Assembly: GCA_015039365.1 (NCBI GenBank)
Contig: WION01000211.1
Span: 1 to 64,000 of the forward strand
Source: Amanita rubescens
Lineage: Eukaryota; Basidiomycota; Agaricomycetes; Agaricales; Amanitaceae
Direction of reading: 5' to 3'
DNA: 64,000 nucleotides
In this document: in pieces, positions 13,223 to 24,608 of the stretch
Position numbering within the stretch: the first letter of the stretch is position 1
How the letters are laid out: each line of letters begins with the position of its first letter
Made by a program: the position numbers and the translations under genes
Notes under the pieces: model-generated
Databases searched by the model: none
What the model was told of the DNA's origin: nothing
The model's input: only the letters and a program-made list of their open reading frames with translations

Positions 13223-13876
13223 TTACTCGTCCGTCTCTTCATCTGTGTCCTCTTCAGCAGCTTCAAATGCACCCCAGTGATCCGCATCTACCATACTGCC
13301 AGGGTTCATGGACCGCTTCTGTGCTTCCTCATCGGGCAATCCCAATGTCGATTTATATGACTCCAGAAATGGATTGCATATTTTGAGTAGCTGTTCGTAC
13401 ACGTGTTCCTCAGTCATGTTGATCACTGCGAACGTCTTCGCAAAAGCTCCAGCACACCAGATATCATAGGACGTGTACGGTGGTGACTTCTTTGCTTTCG
13501 TTTCTTTGGCTTTCCGGCTCCCTTCTGGTTCCATGATTGTGACACCACGTTTTTCAGAGAACAATGCGAAAACCATCCGTATCACGGGCAGCGGTTCATC
13601 ATCAAACACACCGACGAAGAAAGGATTCATTCCATCGAACGGTGTTGTTGAAATTTTTTGGTCATTGTTCATCTGGATTAAGATGGCGGAAACGTTCCTT
13701 CGCCCAAGCTCGGTATCGTAATATGTGAACGGCACCAGAACATCAATGCCGACTTGATTATTGGCGCAAAGTATTGCTGCTCCACGAGCAATTAACATCC
13801 ATAAGTATTTTCGATTCACCACAAATGGTAGATTTTGGAATCTTTAAATGTCTCTTGAAAAGTCGGCTCGCCATAC
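13223..13876 (-). pseudogene. Decayed C-terminal fragment of Crinkler/RHS-type nuclease
   Basis: Partial copy of the gene at about 55954-58741. Homology corresponds to about 58025-58715 of that gene and begins mid-exon at about 13876 with no promoter-proximal part. Relative to the intact copy there is a deletion of about 30 bp at about 13818 (removing the FNHFIKIHDP segment) and a short deletion before FDGMNPFFVGVF. The nuclease motif AILIQVKN of the full copy has become AILIQMNND, so the predicted catalytic lysine is missing. The frame is otherwise open (about 200 codons, NRKYLW to TDEETDE). It lies tail-to-tail with the Munc13-like gene. Best read as a truncated duplicate rather than a functional gene. 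Confidence 0.8.
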
Positions 13877-14380
13877 ATTCCATTATTCAAGGGCCACATG
13901 TTTAATTCTCACGGTAACGCAACAAGCCCTCTTTCTACCCTGAATGGCAAAGACATAACCATGCACTACAAGCAGATGTTGTCTAGTCGTTACGTACTAG
14001 TACTCGGGGGACAATGCACAATGAGCCAGCAAACAATAACGGCAGGTCCATCATCGGACATGCAGTACTACAAAAGGCCCGTGGCTGCATCCTGCAAGCC
14101 TCCTGCAAGCCTCAAGCGAGCTGCAGCCCTCGCTCTCCACCCTCCTTTTCCCTTTCTTCTCATTATCTCCGCTCTCTCTATCGTTCACTTCTTCAAGTGC
14201 TGGTCTCTTGCTTTTGATACGCGACGCGACTCTTACTTTAGGTCACTGAACCTGAACTACGAAAGAGGATCCCCTTTGTACTCTCTGCGGTGTTTGTAAT
14301 TCCTTTGAAGGCAATTCTCATCTTGGCACTTATCGTGGATACTTGTGCGGACGCTGCAGAGTACCTCTCTACATCGTGAA

Positions 14381-15425
14381 ATGCTGCCCCCTCGTGGTTG
14401 TGAGTACACGACCATCGTCGCTCACGTCGAAATTCATTGTGTGATGCAGACGTGTTCATCGCTCTCAATGTTATCCGCATTATTAGCATCGTCTCTCTCG
14501 TGCTCGTGTTTGCAAGCAACATTGAGACGCTGGTTCACGACGTCGTAGCCGTCAATGAGTTTATAGCTGCAGCAAAGGGCTCAGATCCCATTGCCAATAA
14601 TACGCATGTGCAGGACTCTGATTATATTTTGTGCGTTCACTTGTTCGACTCGCTGCGTCTACCCTGCCTTCCTGACATTGATCATGTGCAGGGGAAGCAC
14701 AGTCCCCAACCAGCCTGCAGGCGCGTTTTGGGCCGTTCTCAACAGGTTATTGATTATCGGACAAACGATTGTTCTCTTCCTCTCCGAGTTTGGCTGGCCA
14801 TCGGTGTTCTTTGAGCGATTTTTCCCCATATTGGGGAAAGATTTTGGCCTAGGTCCACTGGGGTTGATGCAATGCCTGTTCGTCTTTCTCTTATCTCATG
14901 GCCAAACCACAATTGATCGTCCGTTATGACTTAGCATCGGCGCAGCCGTGTTATCTCACTATGTCGATACCTTCACCCTTGTCTCGGCTTTCCTCGTCTT
15001 TTCGGTTGGTTGTCTCCATATCTTATTGGGTCTCATATTCGGCTCTTCTGCGCGTGCAAAACGATCTGTCACTTCCTGGCGGGACCAATTGGAACCACCG
15101 CTTCCGAGCTATTCCCCCGGTTCCGCGACACCAAGGACGCTAGGTAGTCCGCCATCGCTGGTTTGGGGTGACAAGAAAGCGGGTGGCTCTGGCTCCGGCT
15201 CCGGACCTGGAGTGGGAACACCATTACCAAGTAAACCTGGAATGGGATTCGGAAGACAGGCAGAGAAAGCTGCTGGGGCAAAAGGTCACTTTGTACACGT
15301 CGAGATATCGAGTGGGATACTGACGCTGCGTGTTGCCAGGATATTTAATTTCAAAACCACTTGACACCCTACCGCGCTACGCGCCTAGAGCGTCACCAAG
15401 TGCAAACCGTGGCACTGCGCAATGA
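14381..15425 (+). CDS. Four-TM membrane protein, DUF7598-like
   Basis: Conserved agaricomycete integral membrane protein of unknown function. A five-exon model closes in frame: 14381-14399, 14450-14630, 14692-14877, 14935-15284, 15340-15425. The protein starts MLPPRGYVFIALNVIR. Four hydrophobic segments follow: IISIVSLVLVFAS, LIIGQTIVLFLSEF, then AAVLSHYVDTF running into LVSAFLVFSVGCLHILLGLIFG. A Gly/Ser/Pro-rich cytosolic tail ends SANRGTAQ. The last exon was chosen because the GT-AG join gives the basidiomycete-like tail GYLISKPLDTLPRYAPR. Without that splice the ORF stops at 15363. Confidence 0.75.
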
Positions 15426-15974
15426 TGACCATGTCTGTTGCTTGTCAGGGAAAACAGGTGCTAATATAGACATAGATATATATTGTAACGACGAGATGAT
15501 GAGACACGACATGGCAGTATTTTTGTACTATTACTAGGCTGTATGAATAGGCGTATTCTTCCCGAGAGCATTCCTTCCAAGGCCCGCTCGAAGTTCGAAT
15601 CAAGATGGCAGCCGAACGGGGTTACAACTCCGCTAACATCACTAGATATGATATAAGTTGGGCACGTGGCCTACAAACCTTTCATCACATCCAGTGCAAC
15701 CAGCGGGTACTACGGCTGAAGACCGCAATTCTACTAACTTCAATAGCACAAAAATTCGATATTTGCTGATGCGTAGAAATCACCTGGACTCTGGGCTCTG
15801 GACATCGAGTTTCATTAAGCTCCAGCTTGTATGTCGTGCCGGAACCATCAAGTTATTAATCGGCCAGCTGGAATCTTGATACCCCTGCTGTTGTGATTTC
15901 CAGTCGCCATGGAAGAAGGTTAAAAACCCAGCCCAAGGCCCTTGGTTTGGGTGAGGCCGGACCTCTCGAAACAG

Positions 15975-16612
15975 ATGCGCATTTCAGTGCTTGCTATCGT
16001 TTTTATCACCATTTCTTCTGTATATGCTCCCCCTCCTGTGAGTGATCTCGACTTGCAAATCGTAACGCCTGGTTAATGGTTGATTTCCGTTAGTTACGAC
16101 GCGAGGGTGCGCTAGTGAGCGAAAAGGTGCACCAAGAGCCACAAATTCCATTTTCAACAACAAGCATGACGACAGAGGAACTCCGAAAAGATATTGAATA
16201 CAAACTAGTAGATGGCGTTGAAGACAGTCTTCAGAAACCTCCGGGCGAGGGTCTGCTCACTAGTGACGCCAACAGCGAGGTGTATACTATTGGCCGCGGA
16301 TTGGTGCACGACCGCGCGGGGTCCGCACACACCTCTTTCGTGGTCAGGAGGATTGAGGCAGTTAATAAAGATCACCAGCACCGGGCTTTTTTCAGGATCG
16401 CGGTTCTTGCGCGGGCAGATAAATTGATCTTGTGGACAAAAAGCACCGCCTCCACCGACAAGTTGGGGACGTACTACATCGTCACAAAACTATTGGTCTC
16501 CAAAGGTCATCCATGTCTACCTGTACCTACTCTCAATGCACAAAGTGAGATGAGGAAACAATTTCGGGACCATCTCGTGACACTGTATGGGAAAAGGGAC
16601 ATCGAATTGTGA
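15975..16612 (+). CDS. Small secreted protein, unknown function
   Basis: The start at 15975 encodes a clear signal peptide (MRISVLAIVFITISSVYA) and is followed by an intron at 16038-16093 (GTGAGT...TTAG). The second exon runs on in phase 0 to a stop at 16610-16612, giving a protein of about 193 residues. After the signal it contains a Thr/Glu-rich linker, then a compact part including SFVVRRIEAV, FFRIAVLARADKLI and TYYIVTKLLVSKGHPCLPVP. It has few cysteines, so it is not a typical Cys-rich effector. I do not recognise the family. A TATA-like box was not obvious upstream. Confidence 0.6.
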
Positions 16613-18363
16613 GTACTACTAAGCATGGTTCAAGGATGTGCGGACTCAGTCTGTTATCTCAAAGGGGAAGTTTACAAGACTCTGACTACGTGTACTACAA
16701 TTCTCCGCGCAATGCGATGCTGGCTTGAATTGAACTACCATCGGCGTGAGTTAACGCTGACAGCCATTGACATATCCTCATGATAACTAGTGACCATCCG
16801 ACATGCATTATTCAACGGTTGTCTTAGTGTTGTAGAGGGGTAGTATTTATATGTTGTTCTCTATAGTCGCAAAAGAATTCAAGGTTTCCGTAGTCCGTTT
16901 TTGCAATCTGACTGGTAACCTATTGCAAATGCCTTCATAAGGCCAGTTAAGTCAATATAAGTCAAAATTAAGTCAGGGACCTGCCTTTAGACGAGTTCAA
17001 TTATGATACCCACGGGCTGGCTACCTGCAAAATGTCTAGGCTTCTTCGTCGTCAACAAACCTCTCCAGGGGCAAGCTATCCGCCTATTCGACCACCATCA
17101 CAACACAGAAAAGACAGAAGGCAAAACCAAAAACAGCGGAGCCAACAATGATCATGGTAACGACGAATCCAAGTTTGAAACGCAAGTCGAGGCAATCAGA
17201 CGACGAGGACACTGATGAAGCCTCAGATTAACCATGCACAGTGCCTGCCATTGATCTCAGTCGGCCGAATAGGCCTCATCTGGGAGGGTTGTATCGGGCC
17301 CTACACGTACGCGAGCCCCCACCGGGGAATACAAACGCGCTTTACAGACCCAATTGGAAATGCTGATGGCTGCTAGTATTAGCGTCAACGAGTGATGTGG
17401 GCTCGATGACACAGGCTGAGTTACTATTCAAACAAACGCGTGGGGTAAAAAAAGACAAAGGTCTGGATTGTTTAAAGCCGTTCAAGCCGAGTGAGGGCCG
17501 GAATGGAATCTTTGCAGGTCCGCCAAAGGTTGAAAAGGACGACGAAGGGAAGTAAGGAAGAGAAAGGACGGACCGAGAATACATTTTTTGTACTGTAGAC
17601 TGGGACTGTAATATTCCCATGACTCACGGTCCGCGGTTCTCAGTTCTGTCACTACCGTTCATTTGAGCGATTTCGTCTTCGCGAGGGTTGCGGCCGCTTT
17701 TCGTCATTGCACCGTGCATACCAACTGCGCACATTTGGCACCGACTATCGCGTAGCCGGGTAATGCACAGACCATTGTTTTCAGTTCTAACTTCTGGCCC
17801 AACGCGGTTCGTTTTGGCGTTGGAAGGTGTTAGTTATCTTTCAATCGCGCGGCAGGTGACAGTGCCCACGGTGAACGACGAGTGACGTGAGGCGTCTACG
17901 CGCACCGGGAATGATTCAGCCAACTCGCGATGGAGGGTGGAGAATTATGCGTGAGTCGCCGTCTGCTTCCTGTCATTCGTGCCGACAGTGTCGTGTAGGT
18001 GCTATATATCAAGAGGACTCGAATGAGCTCTAGGGTTGTAACAAGGTTGTAACGGAGAGCCCCTAGGGGTTTCATAGAGGGTCGTTGGAGTGCAGGGGGC
18101 CGTATTCGAGGGTTCGTAGAGGTCTGGAAAGGCTGCGGGTGCGCGGTTGGTACCAAGATCATTATTCTGATGGGTGAAATGAATACCAAATTGTTGAGAA
18201 TGAGGGCGCACAAACTGGTCCTGAGCGGTAGTAGTTATGACTACGAGTCAACGGCAATCCTTCGGCCGGCAAATAGTCAACAACAGACAGATACTATAGG
18301 GGAAAACAAAGATAAGACATTTCGTGCGTGACATCCACGAACATTCTCAACAGCGCACTCGCG
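16613..18363 (+). other. Intergenic stretch, no gene supported
   Basis: Only short shadow frames without domain signatures or consistent splice sites are present. Nothing repetitive was noticed beyond a short GTTGTAAC repeat near 18035-18052. Confidence 0.5.
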
Positions 18364-19621
18364 ATGATTCCGACTAAGCAAAGGAAAACATCTGGGCTAC
18401 CAGGAGTCGAACTTGACCTGACGGTGCAGGCAATCAAGAAATTGATTGCCAAGTGTCAAGCAGAGGGTAAAGACTTGGAGGGAATGGACTATGAAGAACC
18501 TTCTGAGGTTGCTCAGTTGCAAAGCCTTCTTGACATGCTGATGAAAAAGCTTGAAGGTTTGGCCCAGGTATGTGTCAGTCAGACATGCAGGAATTTGCAA
18601 GCTGAGACTCTGTTGTTGAACTTAGACCTGCTCACTCTTTAGCATGGCTGATGAACATCTGGAAAATTTGAACATCTCTGAGTCTGATGTACTGAAGTTG
18701 AAGCCCAATTGTACATTGTATGCAGCAGAGACTGATTCTATTGGAGAGGATGATCATTGGTCTGCCAATGGACTTTATCGCCATCTTTGTATGCTGGAAG
18801 GTCTTGTTCCACAAACAGTGAGTGTGCTCAATGTCCAAGTTGAATCTCTTTTTCTAAAGGTCCATTGACCAGAATGAAGCTGCAGCACGCTTGTGGATAA
18901 ATGCGTTCTTTTTCCGTGTTGCCTCCTTGTTGCCTGGCAGTTCAAATTCAAAAATTGTTCTCAATATTGAGCAAAATGTTCTGCCTGTTGCACGAGACCC
19001 TACCATCTTCAGCTTTTTGTTTGGCTTTGTCAACTTCACAGCAATATTGACCACTGAAGCACATGCCCGTGAGACCTAAGTCTTTTCCTACATGAGCTTC
19101 TTTTCCACTCATTTTTGGCAGAGCTCCTCTTGATGAATGGGCCCAAGCTCAAAACATTGTCAGTGCAAGATCAAGCACTTTTTGTTATGGAAGCAAAGGG
19201 ACCAAATCAGAGGCTGGCAAGCCACATCCCACAGGCAATCTGTGAAATGTATGCATATGCAAGACATATAAGGTGGGTCAATTCAAGGCTTCATATCCAC
19301 TCTAAAAGTTCCTTCAGCAAAATGATCTTCCGTGGTGCATTAACCAATGGACACTCATGGATTTTTTTGGTCCTTATACTCAATGAGGATGGCAATGGTG
19401 GGAAATATTTCCAGTCTGATTGCATCCAAGTGCTGGATGTCAACGATGGGATTTCCTCTGTTTCTCATCAGGGGTCCTCGTTGATCGCTGCAATTATTGC
19501 ACATTGGGTAGGTAAATGTGACTGTGCCATTGCAGATTGCTGAATATGTTGTTGTGGGCTTCAGATCCAACATAGTCATGAAGAGATTGGAACTGAGGAC
19601 TATTTTGAGCTTTGTACATAG
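18364..19621 (+). CDS. Expanded basidiomycete hypothetical protein with E-x-K (REase-like) motif
   Basis: A six-exon model is fully in frame: 18364-18567, 18626-18817, 18873-19068, 19122-19272, 19318-19507, 19565-19621 (990 nt, 329 aa). It resembles uncharacterised proteins that I recall as multicopy in mushroom genomes. The C-terminal half has ALFVMEAKGPNQ followed by HIPQAICEMYAYA, an arrangement like the ExK strand and following helix of PD-(D/E)XK folds. It then runs IFRGALTNGHSWIFLVL and ends AHWIQHSHEEIGTEDYFELCT. Codon use is AT-richer than in the flanking housekeeping genes, similar to the broken F-box gene next door. Nuclease activity is inference only. Confidence 0.65.
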
Positions 19622-20386
19622 TTTTAAGTGACTATTGTTGGCGAATACCAGCGAATTCCGAGCCTGCCGCTGATGCGTGATGCACACGCGGAAGTCGCGC
19701 GCTGGGCACGCCCCCCCTTTTTCGCTTGCACCGTACATATTTCCTACTATGCCTTTTATTCCTATTCCCTTTGTTCCTATGTAGTATAAGTAACTACGAA
19801 ATACGAGACTCCCCTCGCGCGTTTGCCGAGGGTCCCTGTTCACATCATGCATCACATCTCACATCCAACAACTATCCATGGCCCATCTGCTGGTTTTAGA
19901 CTTTTAGGAGACAGCCACTTGTGTAAATTACACCCTACCATATGTAAGGTCTGAGGTTGTATCCATGTGGCCTAAATGCTATCTGTGATAGGGATAAGGC
20001 TTTCAAGAATGTTCTATTTTTGTCAAGAGTTCTTTAAGCCTTTCATCAAGTTGTTTCAATACTAAGTAATCCTTTTATCACTTCAGCCTGTGAGGGTTGG
20101 CTCTTGAAAACTCTGGGGTTACCCCTGACAATCACTAATGTTATCAAGCATCAACCTCAAGTCTAAGTCAGAACATGGTTCAGATGTCTGAGTTATAAGA
20201 GCACAAAGTCAACTACTATGAGGACAATGGTCCAAGTATTGGGCTGACTCCAGTTTGAGAATGAATGTGGCAATGAGACAATGACAAGTCTTAGATGAGC
20301 TCTGAGATTGTGTGAAGACAATTGTGTTACAACAGCTAAGTAGAACTTAAGGTCTCCATCTTACCATAACAACAACTTGTGTAAAT
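19622..20386 (+). other. AT-rich intergenic stretch
   Basis: No coding signal is seen. Two related short motifs occur: CTTGTGTAAATTACACC (about 19918) and CTTGTGTAAATTTACC (about 20375). The first is a short palindrome around TGTAAATTACA. Their meaning is unclear. Confidence 0.4.
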
Positions 20387-21667
20387 TTACCATGAATATA
20401 AATATTCACAGCCCTCTATTCTAGAGTGACATGCAACATGTTTGGATAGATCTATTACCTCAAGTTTCACAAGACCAATTTCTTCAAATTCTGTCAAATC
20501 TTTCACCTGCTGTAACAGTTTGAAATATGACTGAGATCTATCACTGGGTTCAGGCCAAGTACCCATGATAATCTTGATTATCTTCAGATTTGGGAACATG
20601 CACCTTAACTTGTGAAGAAGATTTGGGGATTCAAAAAATCCTAGGCATGACAAATCTTCTACCAAATCTTGATAGGGAGTGATCCTGACATCAGCCAACA
20701 GGGGAAATATCTGACTCTGCTGGAACACTAGTTGTCTGATTGTCTGGTTGGTCTGATCAATGCTGGAATGCTGGTTGTCTGATTGCCTGACCATCTGACT
20801 ATGTCTGACTATGTCTGACCACCTGTCAGACACTTGTCAGACATAGTCAGACATAGTCAGATGGTCAGGCAGTCAGACAACCATTGTTCCAGCATTGATC
20901 AGACCAACCAAACAATCAGACGACTAGTGTCCCAGCAGAGTCAGATGCTGTCAGATATTTCCCCTGTTGGCTGATGGAGCCAATATTCCTCTAAAGTATT
21001 TGGAGAAGGAAGAGCCAGTAACATCTTCCACATGGCCACAAAATGGGGCTGTTGAAGAGCACCCAGTGGAAATGTAAAGTATACAATGCGAAGATTGATG
21101 CATTGGGTGAGTTGAGCAGGGTCCAAATAAAGTGGTAATCCATCTGTTGAAAACCTCAGATGTCATATGTTCAACATGAAAATATGCATACCATGCACTT
21201 GCAGGCCGGCATTAGTAAGGAAATATCCATTGAAGAAGATGAAAAGCTGCTCTACACAATGGCCCATGTGATGTAAAAATCTCCGGGTCAATTGAAGGAA
21301 CATGTTCATCATAAGGTCGGATATAGAATGTCTGGACCATAATATTGACACCTGGGTTAATTGATGGATCCAATACATCTCCTAGAAGTGCAAGTGAGAT
21401 GTTATCGAGCATCCTGAACTGGAAAGAGCAAGGAAATATGGATAAATGGTGGGAGAGGTTTGGCTTTTCAAGGGATTTGAATTTCAGCTTTCGGAAGGCA
21501 AAGGTTTTTATAGAAGGCGGAAGCCGGCTGAAAAACATCTTGGTTTCTCCCCAGAGCCAGTAACCCACACCGTCCAGCTGCAGATCTTGCAAGCTCAATT
21601 GGAAGATAACTTCCAGAACTGGAGGTGGTACAACCTTCCATCCAATTTTCGACATCTCATGTGCCGA
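20387..21667 (-). pseudogene. F-box gene, 3' (downstream) part, separated by retrotransposon
   Basis: Continuation of the F-box gene that starts at 33107. Immediately left of the 5' LTR the minus strand reads AHEMSKIGWKVVPPP, then Leu-rich segments (VLEVIFQLSLQDLQLDG, LPPSIKTFAFRKLKF) typical of the irregular LRR-like region of fungal F-box proteins. After one or two poorly resolved introns (about 21150-21250; a TACTAAT branch-like site is present) it continues PAQLTQCINLRIVYFTF to EEYWLH. There it is interrupted by the fold-back element (20692-20973). Beyond that it resumes VRITPYQDLVEDLSCLGFF and ends CEYLYSW at 20387. Codon-phase arithmetic shows that both insertions are removable in frame. 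Confidence 0.72.
20692..20973. mobile_element. Fold-back (MITE-like) inverted-repeat element, 282 bp
   Basis: Two arms of about 130 bp are near-perfect reverse complements, starting CAGCCAACAGGGGAAATATC at the left and ending with its complement at 20973. A central spacer of about 15 bp lies near 20820-20835. One 10-bp difference (AGCATCTGAC, present only in the right arm) and a few substitutions distinguish the arms. The inner arm has tandem TATGTCTGAC-like units. It is flanked by AT on both sides (20690-20691 and 20974-20975). Deleting 282 bp plus one AT joins EEYWLH to VRITPYQ in frame in the F-box gene, so it is an insertion rather than ancestral sequence. Confidence 0.75.
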
Positions 21668-22154
21668 TGTAACGAGCCGGTTCCGGCTACGTTGGAACCG
21701 AACACCGAAGCGCACCGCATTCCGATTCTCGGCATCACATCACGCATCACGGAAGCTTCCGAAGTCAAACCTTCGCGCCAACGACCTTCGGCCACATTCC
21801 GACAGGGCCATTCCCGCAACTTGAGCGATATTCGAACGCAACGGGGCACCTAGACGCGCACGGACCAACGGACTCGGAGGAAGGCTCGTCGCAGGTAAGC
21901 CTCATGTCCTCGTAGTATATATACGGCATTGTCTGTAGTAGTTGGACATCGAATATACAGCCGGTCTCACTTCCGCTCTCTTTCTCGTTCCCTTGCGTCC
22001 GATTTCCGTTCTCCTTCTCGCTCGGTGACTCGGTCACCGTTCCGTTCCTTCTCCTTCGCTCTCGGCACTCTATCGCACTTAAGCACATCGGTCAGACCTC
22101 CGTAGCCCCTTTGGCCGAACACTGTTCCACGTCGGCCTTCTCTTAATTGTTTCA
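21668..22154 (+). repeat. 5' LTR of outer gypsy element
   Basis: It begins TGTAACGAGCCGG and ends TTAATTGTTTCA (TG...CA). A TATA-like run GTAGTATATATA lies at about 21915-21926. The 3' end region shares ACCTCCGTAG and TTTGGCCGAAC with the inner element's LTR, which shows the two are related families. Confidence 0.93.
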
Positions 22155-22156
22155 AC

Positions 22157-22174
22157 TGGAGCCCACCGCGAGGG
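22157..22174 (+). promoter_or_regulatory. Candidate tRNA primer-binding site
   Basis: TGGAGCCCACCGCGAGGG starts two bases after the LTR. Its complement ends in CCA as a tRNA 3' end would. The identical sequence follows the inner element's 5' LTR at 29495-29512. The tRNA was not identified. Confidence 0.5.
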
Positions 22175-22182
22175 GCTCTTAG

Positions 22183-22815
22183 GTCTGTGCCCCAGCCATT
22201 CGTCCTCACCGTCCTGCAGCGCAGAAGGCATCGGAAAAGTTTCCATCTCAGTTAGGTCCACGCCGAGCTAGGCCCGCCGAACCTCAGCCAGGACCATCCA
22301 GCCGACCACACGTTCCTTGGTCTTCTCGGAAGCCGACTACTCCTCAGCCTCCACCCCCTGCTCCTAAACAGCCTCAGCCCGAACCACCGACAGATCCTCC
22401 GTCATCCGATCTCTCTACTAGTTCAGCCGACGAAGACTTGCACCTTCCGGGAACATTTCCCCTACCGATCAGAGATCCAACACCTGCCGACCTTTCCTCG
22501 TTTCTAGACCTATCCGCACTCCTTGCACCGCAGTCTCCTTCACTCCTTGGCACCTCGACTCCGAAATCGCTTCAACCGGCTCATTCACAGCACGTGCCCA
22601 CTGCTTTTAGTCTATTTCCGAACTTGCCACCGCTCTCGCCCTTGACACCGATACCTGATCCGCTTACCCCTGAGCCAACCCGTCCTGCCTCACCGCGTCC
22701 TGCCTCACCTCGTCCTGCCTCACCTCGTCCTGCATCCCGTCCTACCTCGCCTACCCCTACACCGCCTCCGCCTACACCATCTCGTTCTCCCTCACCTCCT
22801 CCTACCAAAAGCAAC
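22183..22815 (+). other. ATG-less proline-rich open leader in frame with gag
   Basis: After the TAG at 22180-22182 the gag frame is open for about 211 codons without an ATG. It encodes Pro/Ser-rich sequence, including four RPASP-type units as a tandem 15-bp repeat at about 22678-22740. It may be untranslated, or an N-terminal extension from a non-AUG start; the sequence cannot decide. Confidence 0.5.
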
Positions 22816-24608
22816 ATGGCTACCCCGACCCGTATGCCTATCCGGACTAGCAAAGAGGCGCCCCGTTTTCAGGGTGCCGCAAGCGGTCTTGAACGCTACC
22901 TCGAGGACATCGAGATGACTTGCGAAGATCAAGAACGCTCCGGAGACGCCGAGCTTGTTAAATGGGCGATCTATTACACAGACGAGAAATCCTCCGAAAC
23001 TTGGACAGCCACCAGGGACGCGCTAGCGGAACCAAAAGCTTGGGACGACTTTAAGAAAGCGATCCGCGAGATTACCCCGAGGCACAGCCCGATCGACGCC
23101 ACACCATTGCAGCATTGCGTACCATCACCGATCGCTACTCATCCCAGACCATTACCTCCGAGACTACTCTAGCCGAATACCACAGGGAGTTCTCCGGCAC
23201 TGCTCAGTACCTCATAACCAAACACCGCATGACCGGCCGCGAGGCAAGCATTATGTACATGTCAGCGTTCGCTTCCGACATCAGACCCGATATTACCACT
23301 CGGCTCACGATCAAGTGCCCGGACGTCAGACCCGACGACGGCTACGATCTAAAGGAAATGAACAGCGCCGCACAATTCGTTATCAGCTCCAGACCTGCGA
23401 TAGCACTCCTTGCAGCTACCACGCCTCCCACGCCTGCACCCGCGCCTGCGCCAGTCGCCCCTTCCTATCCAACCGCCGCTCCGACCGCACAGGCAGCAGA
23501 AACTTTCGCCCAACGACTCTTCAACGGATGCGTTTTCTGTGGAGATTCAGAGCACCAAACTCCTTGGTGCCGAGTCAGGGACGAATACGTCAGACAAGGC
23601 AAGATCAGGCTAGTTGATGGCCGCATACAGCTCCTGAATGGCGAGGAACCGAATATGGATAAATACCGAATGCACGGACGATGGTTCAAAGAACGTGTCG
23701 ATAAATGGCTTCAGGACAATCCACAGCCGAACACGCCGCAGCCACGCGTAGCCTCCGCTAACCTACTGGAGATCTCCGACCACGCCGAAACGTTTGCAGC
23801 CGAACAAAAGAAAAACTCTACCGCTATGCCCCGATCCAAGCAGACCCCCGCTCCGCCACAGCCCACGACACCGCCCGTCGCTTCCACGTCCAAAGGAAAA
23901 GAAAAAGATACGCCCGCTTTCAAGTTCCGCTCGCCGATCGATGACACAACCGCCGCCCAGCGAATCATAGACCATCTTCTCAGCCTACCCGTGACCCTAG
24001 CCGCTAAGGACCTCATTGCAATATCCCCGGCCGTCCAAAAAGACTTACGTCAATTGGTTACCGCCAAACGCGTTGAATCCGCATCTAGCAATGAGGTCTC
24101 CGCCACTGAAACCGAGCCCCCGGAAGACGATCCGATCGATGTTCTCATGGCCACTACTAAGCCTATCGAGACCCTCCGAGTCGTAGACGGTACTTTCAGC
24201 GGATCCGTCAAATGCGAATGCGTCGTCGACAACGGCTTTCAGATAATCGTCATCAGAAAGGACAAATGGGAACGCACAGGCTCCGGCTATTCCGCTTCTA
24301 GGCGCATCATGATGGAAACCGCTAACGGCACATCGAACTGGACCCTTGGCATCACCGAAAACCTCACCCTGACTATCGGCGGATTACCGGTCCAAGTCCA
24401 GGCATACATCGTGGAAGACGCACCTTACGAAGTTTTACTCGGCCGCCCATTCTTCACCCTGCTCTCCGCCGTCACCCGCGACTACCCCAATGGCAACCAG
24501 GACATCACGATCACCTGCCCCGAATCTAAAACCTCCGCCGTCCTTGTCACACGCCCGAGATCGTCCCGCAGCACATGCGGAGCACATACCGTCAAAACGG
24601 GTTTTTAA
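22816..24608 (+). pseudogene. gag: gag-pro of outer element, one-base frameshift
   Basis: The Gag start at 22816 gives MATPTRMPIRTSKEAP. The capsid-like region (LERYLEDIE, EYHREFSGTAQYL, EASIMYMSAF) matches the inner element's Gag closely. At about 23076 the outer copy lacks one base relative to the inner copy (GAGATTACC against GAGATCTACC), which shifts the frame; the shifted frame is open to 24608. A zinc knuckle CVFCGDSEHQTPWC (C-X2-C-X4-H-X4-C) lies at about 23530. A retropepsin-like domain follows at about 24170-24470 with C-terminal VLLGRPFF; its catalytic triplet reads D-N-G (24228-24236) instead of DSG/DTG. Confidence 0.85.
24599..24605 (+). promoter_or_regulatory. Candidate -1 ribosomal frameshift site GGGTTTT
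   Basis: The heptamer is phased as G GGT TTT immediately before the gag-pro stop TAA (24606-24608). A -1 slip there continues into pol as GFLIVDES. It matches the X XXY YYZ slippery pattern. A downstream pseudoknot was not assessed. Confidence 0.6.

Noticed and set aside
19508..19535. 28-bp GT-AG intron giving an alternative tail for the 18364 gene
   Set aside because: Below plausible intron size; the 57-bp alternative closes in frame and gives the expected HSHEEIGTEDYFEL tail.
22581..22853. Gly-rich minus-strand frame in the gag leader
   Set aside because: Complement of the Pro-rich RPASP repeats.
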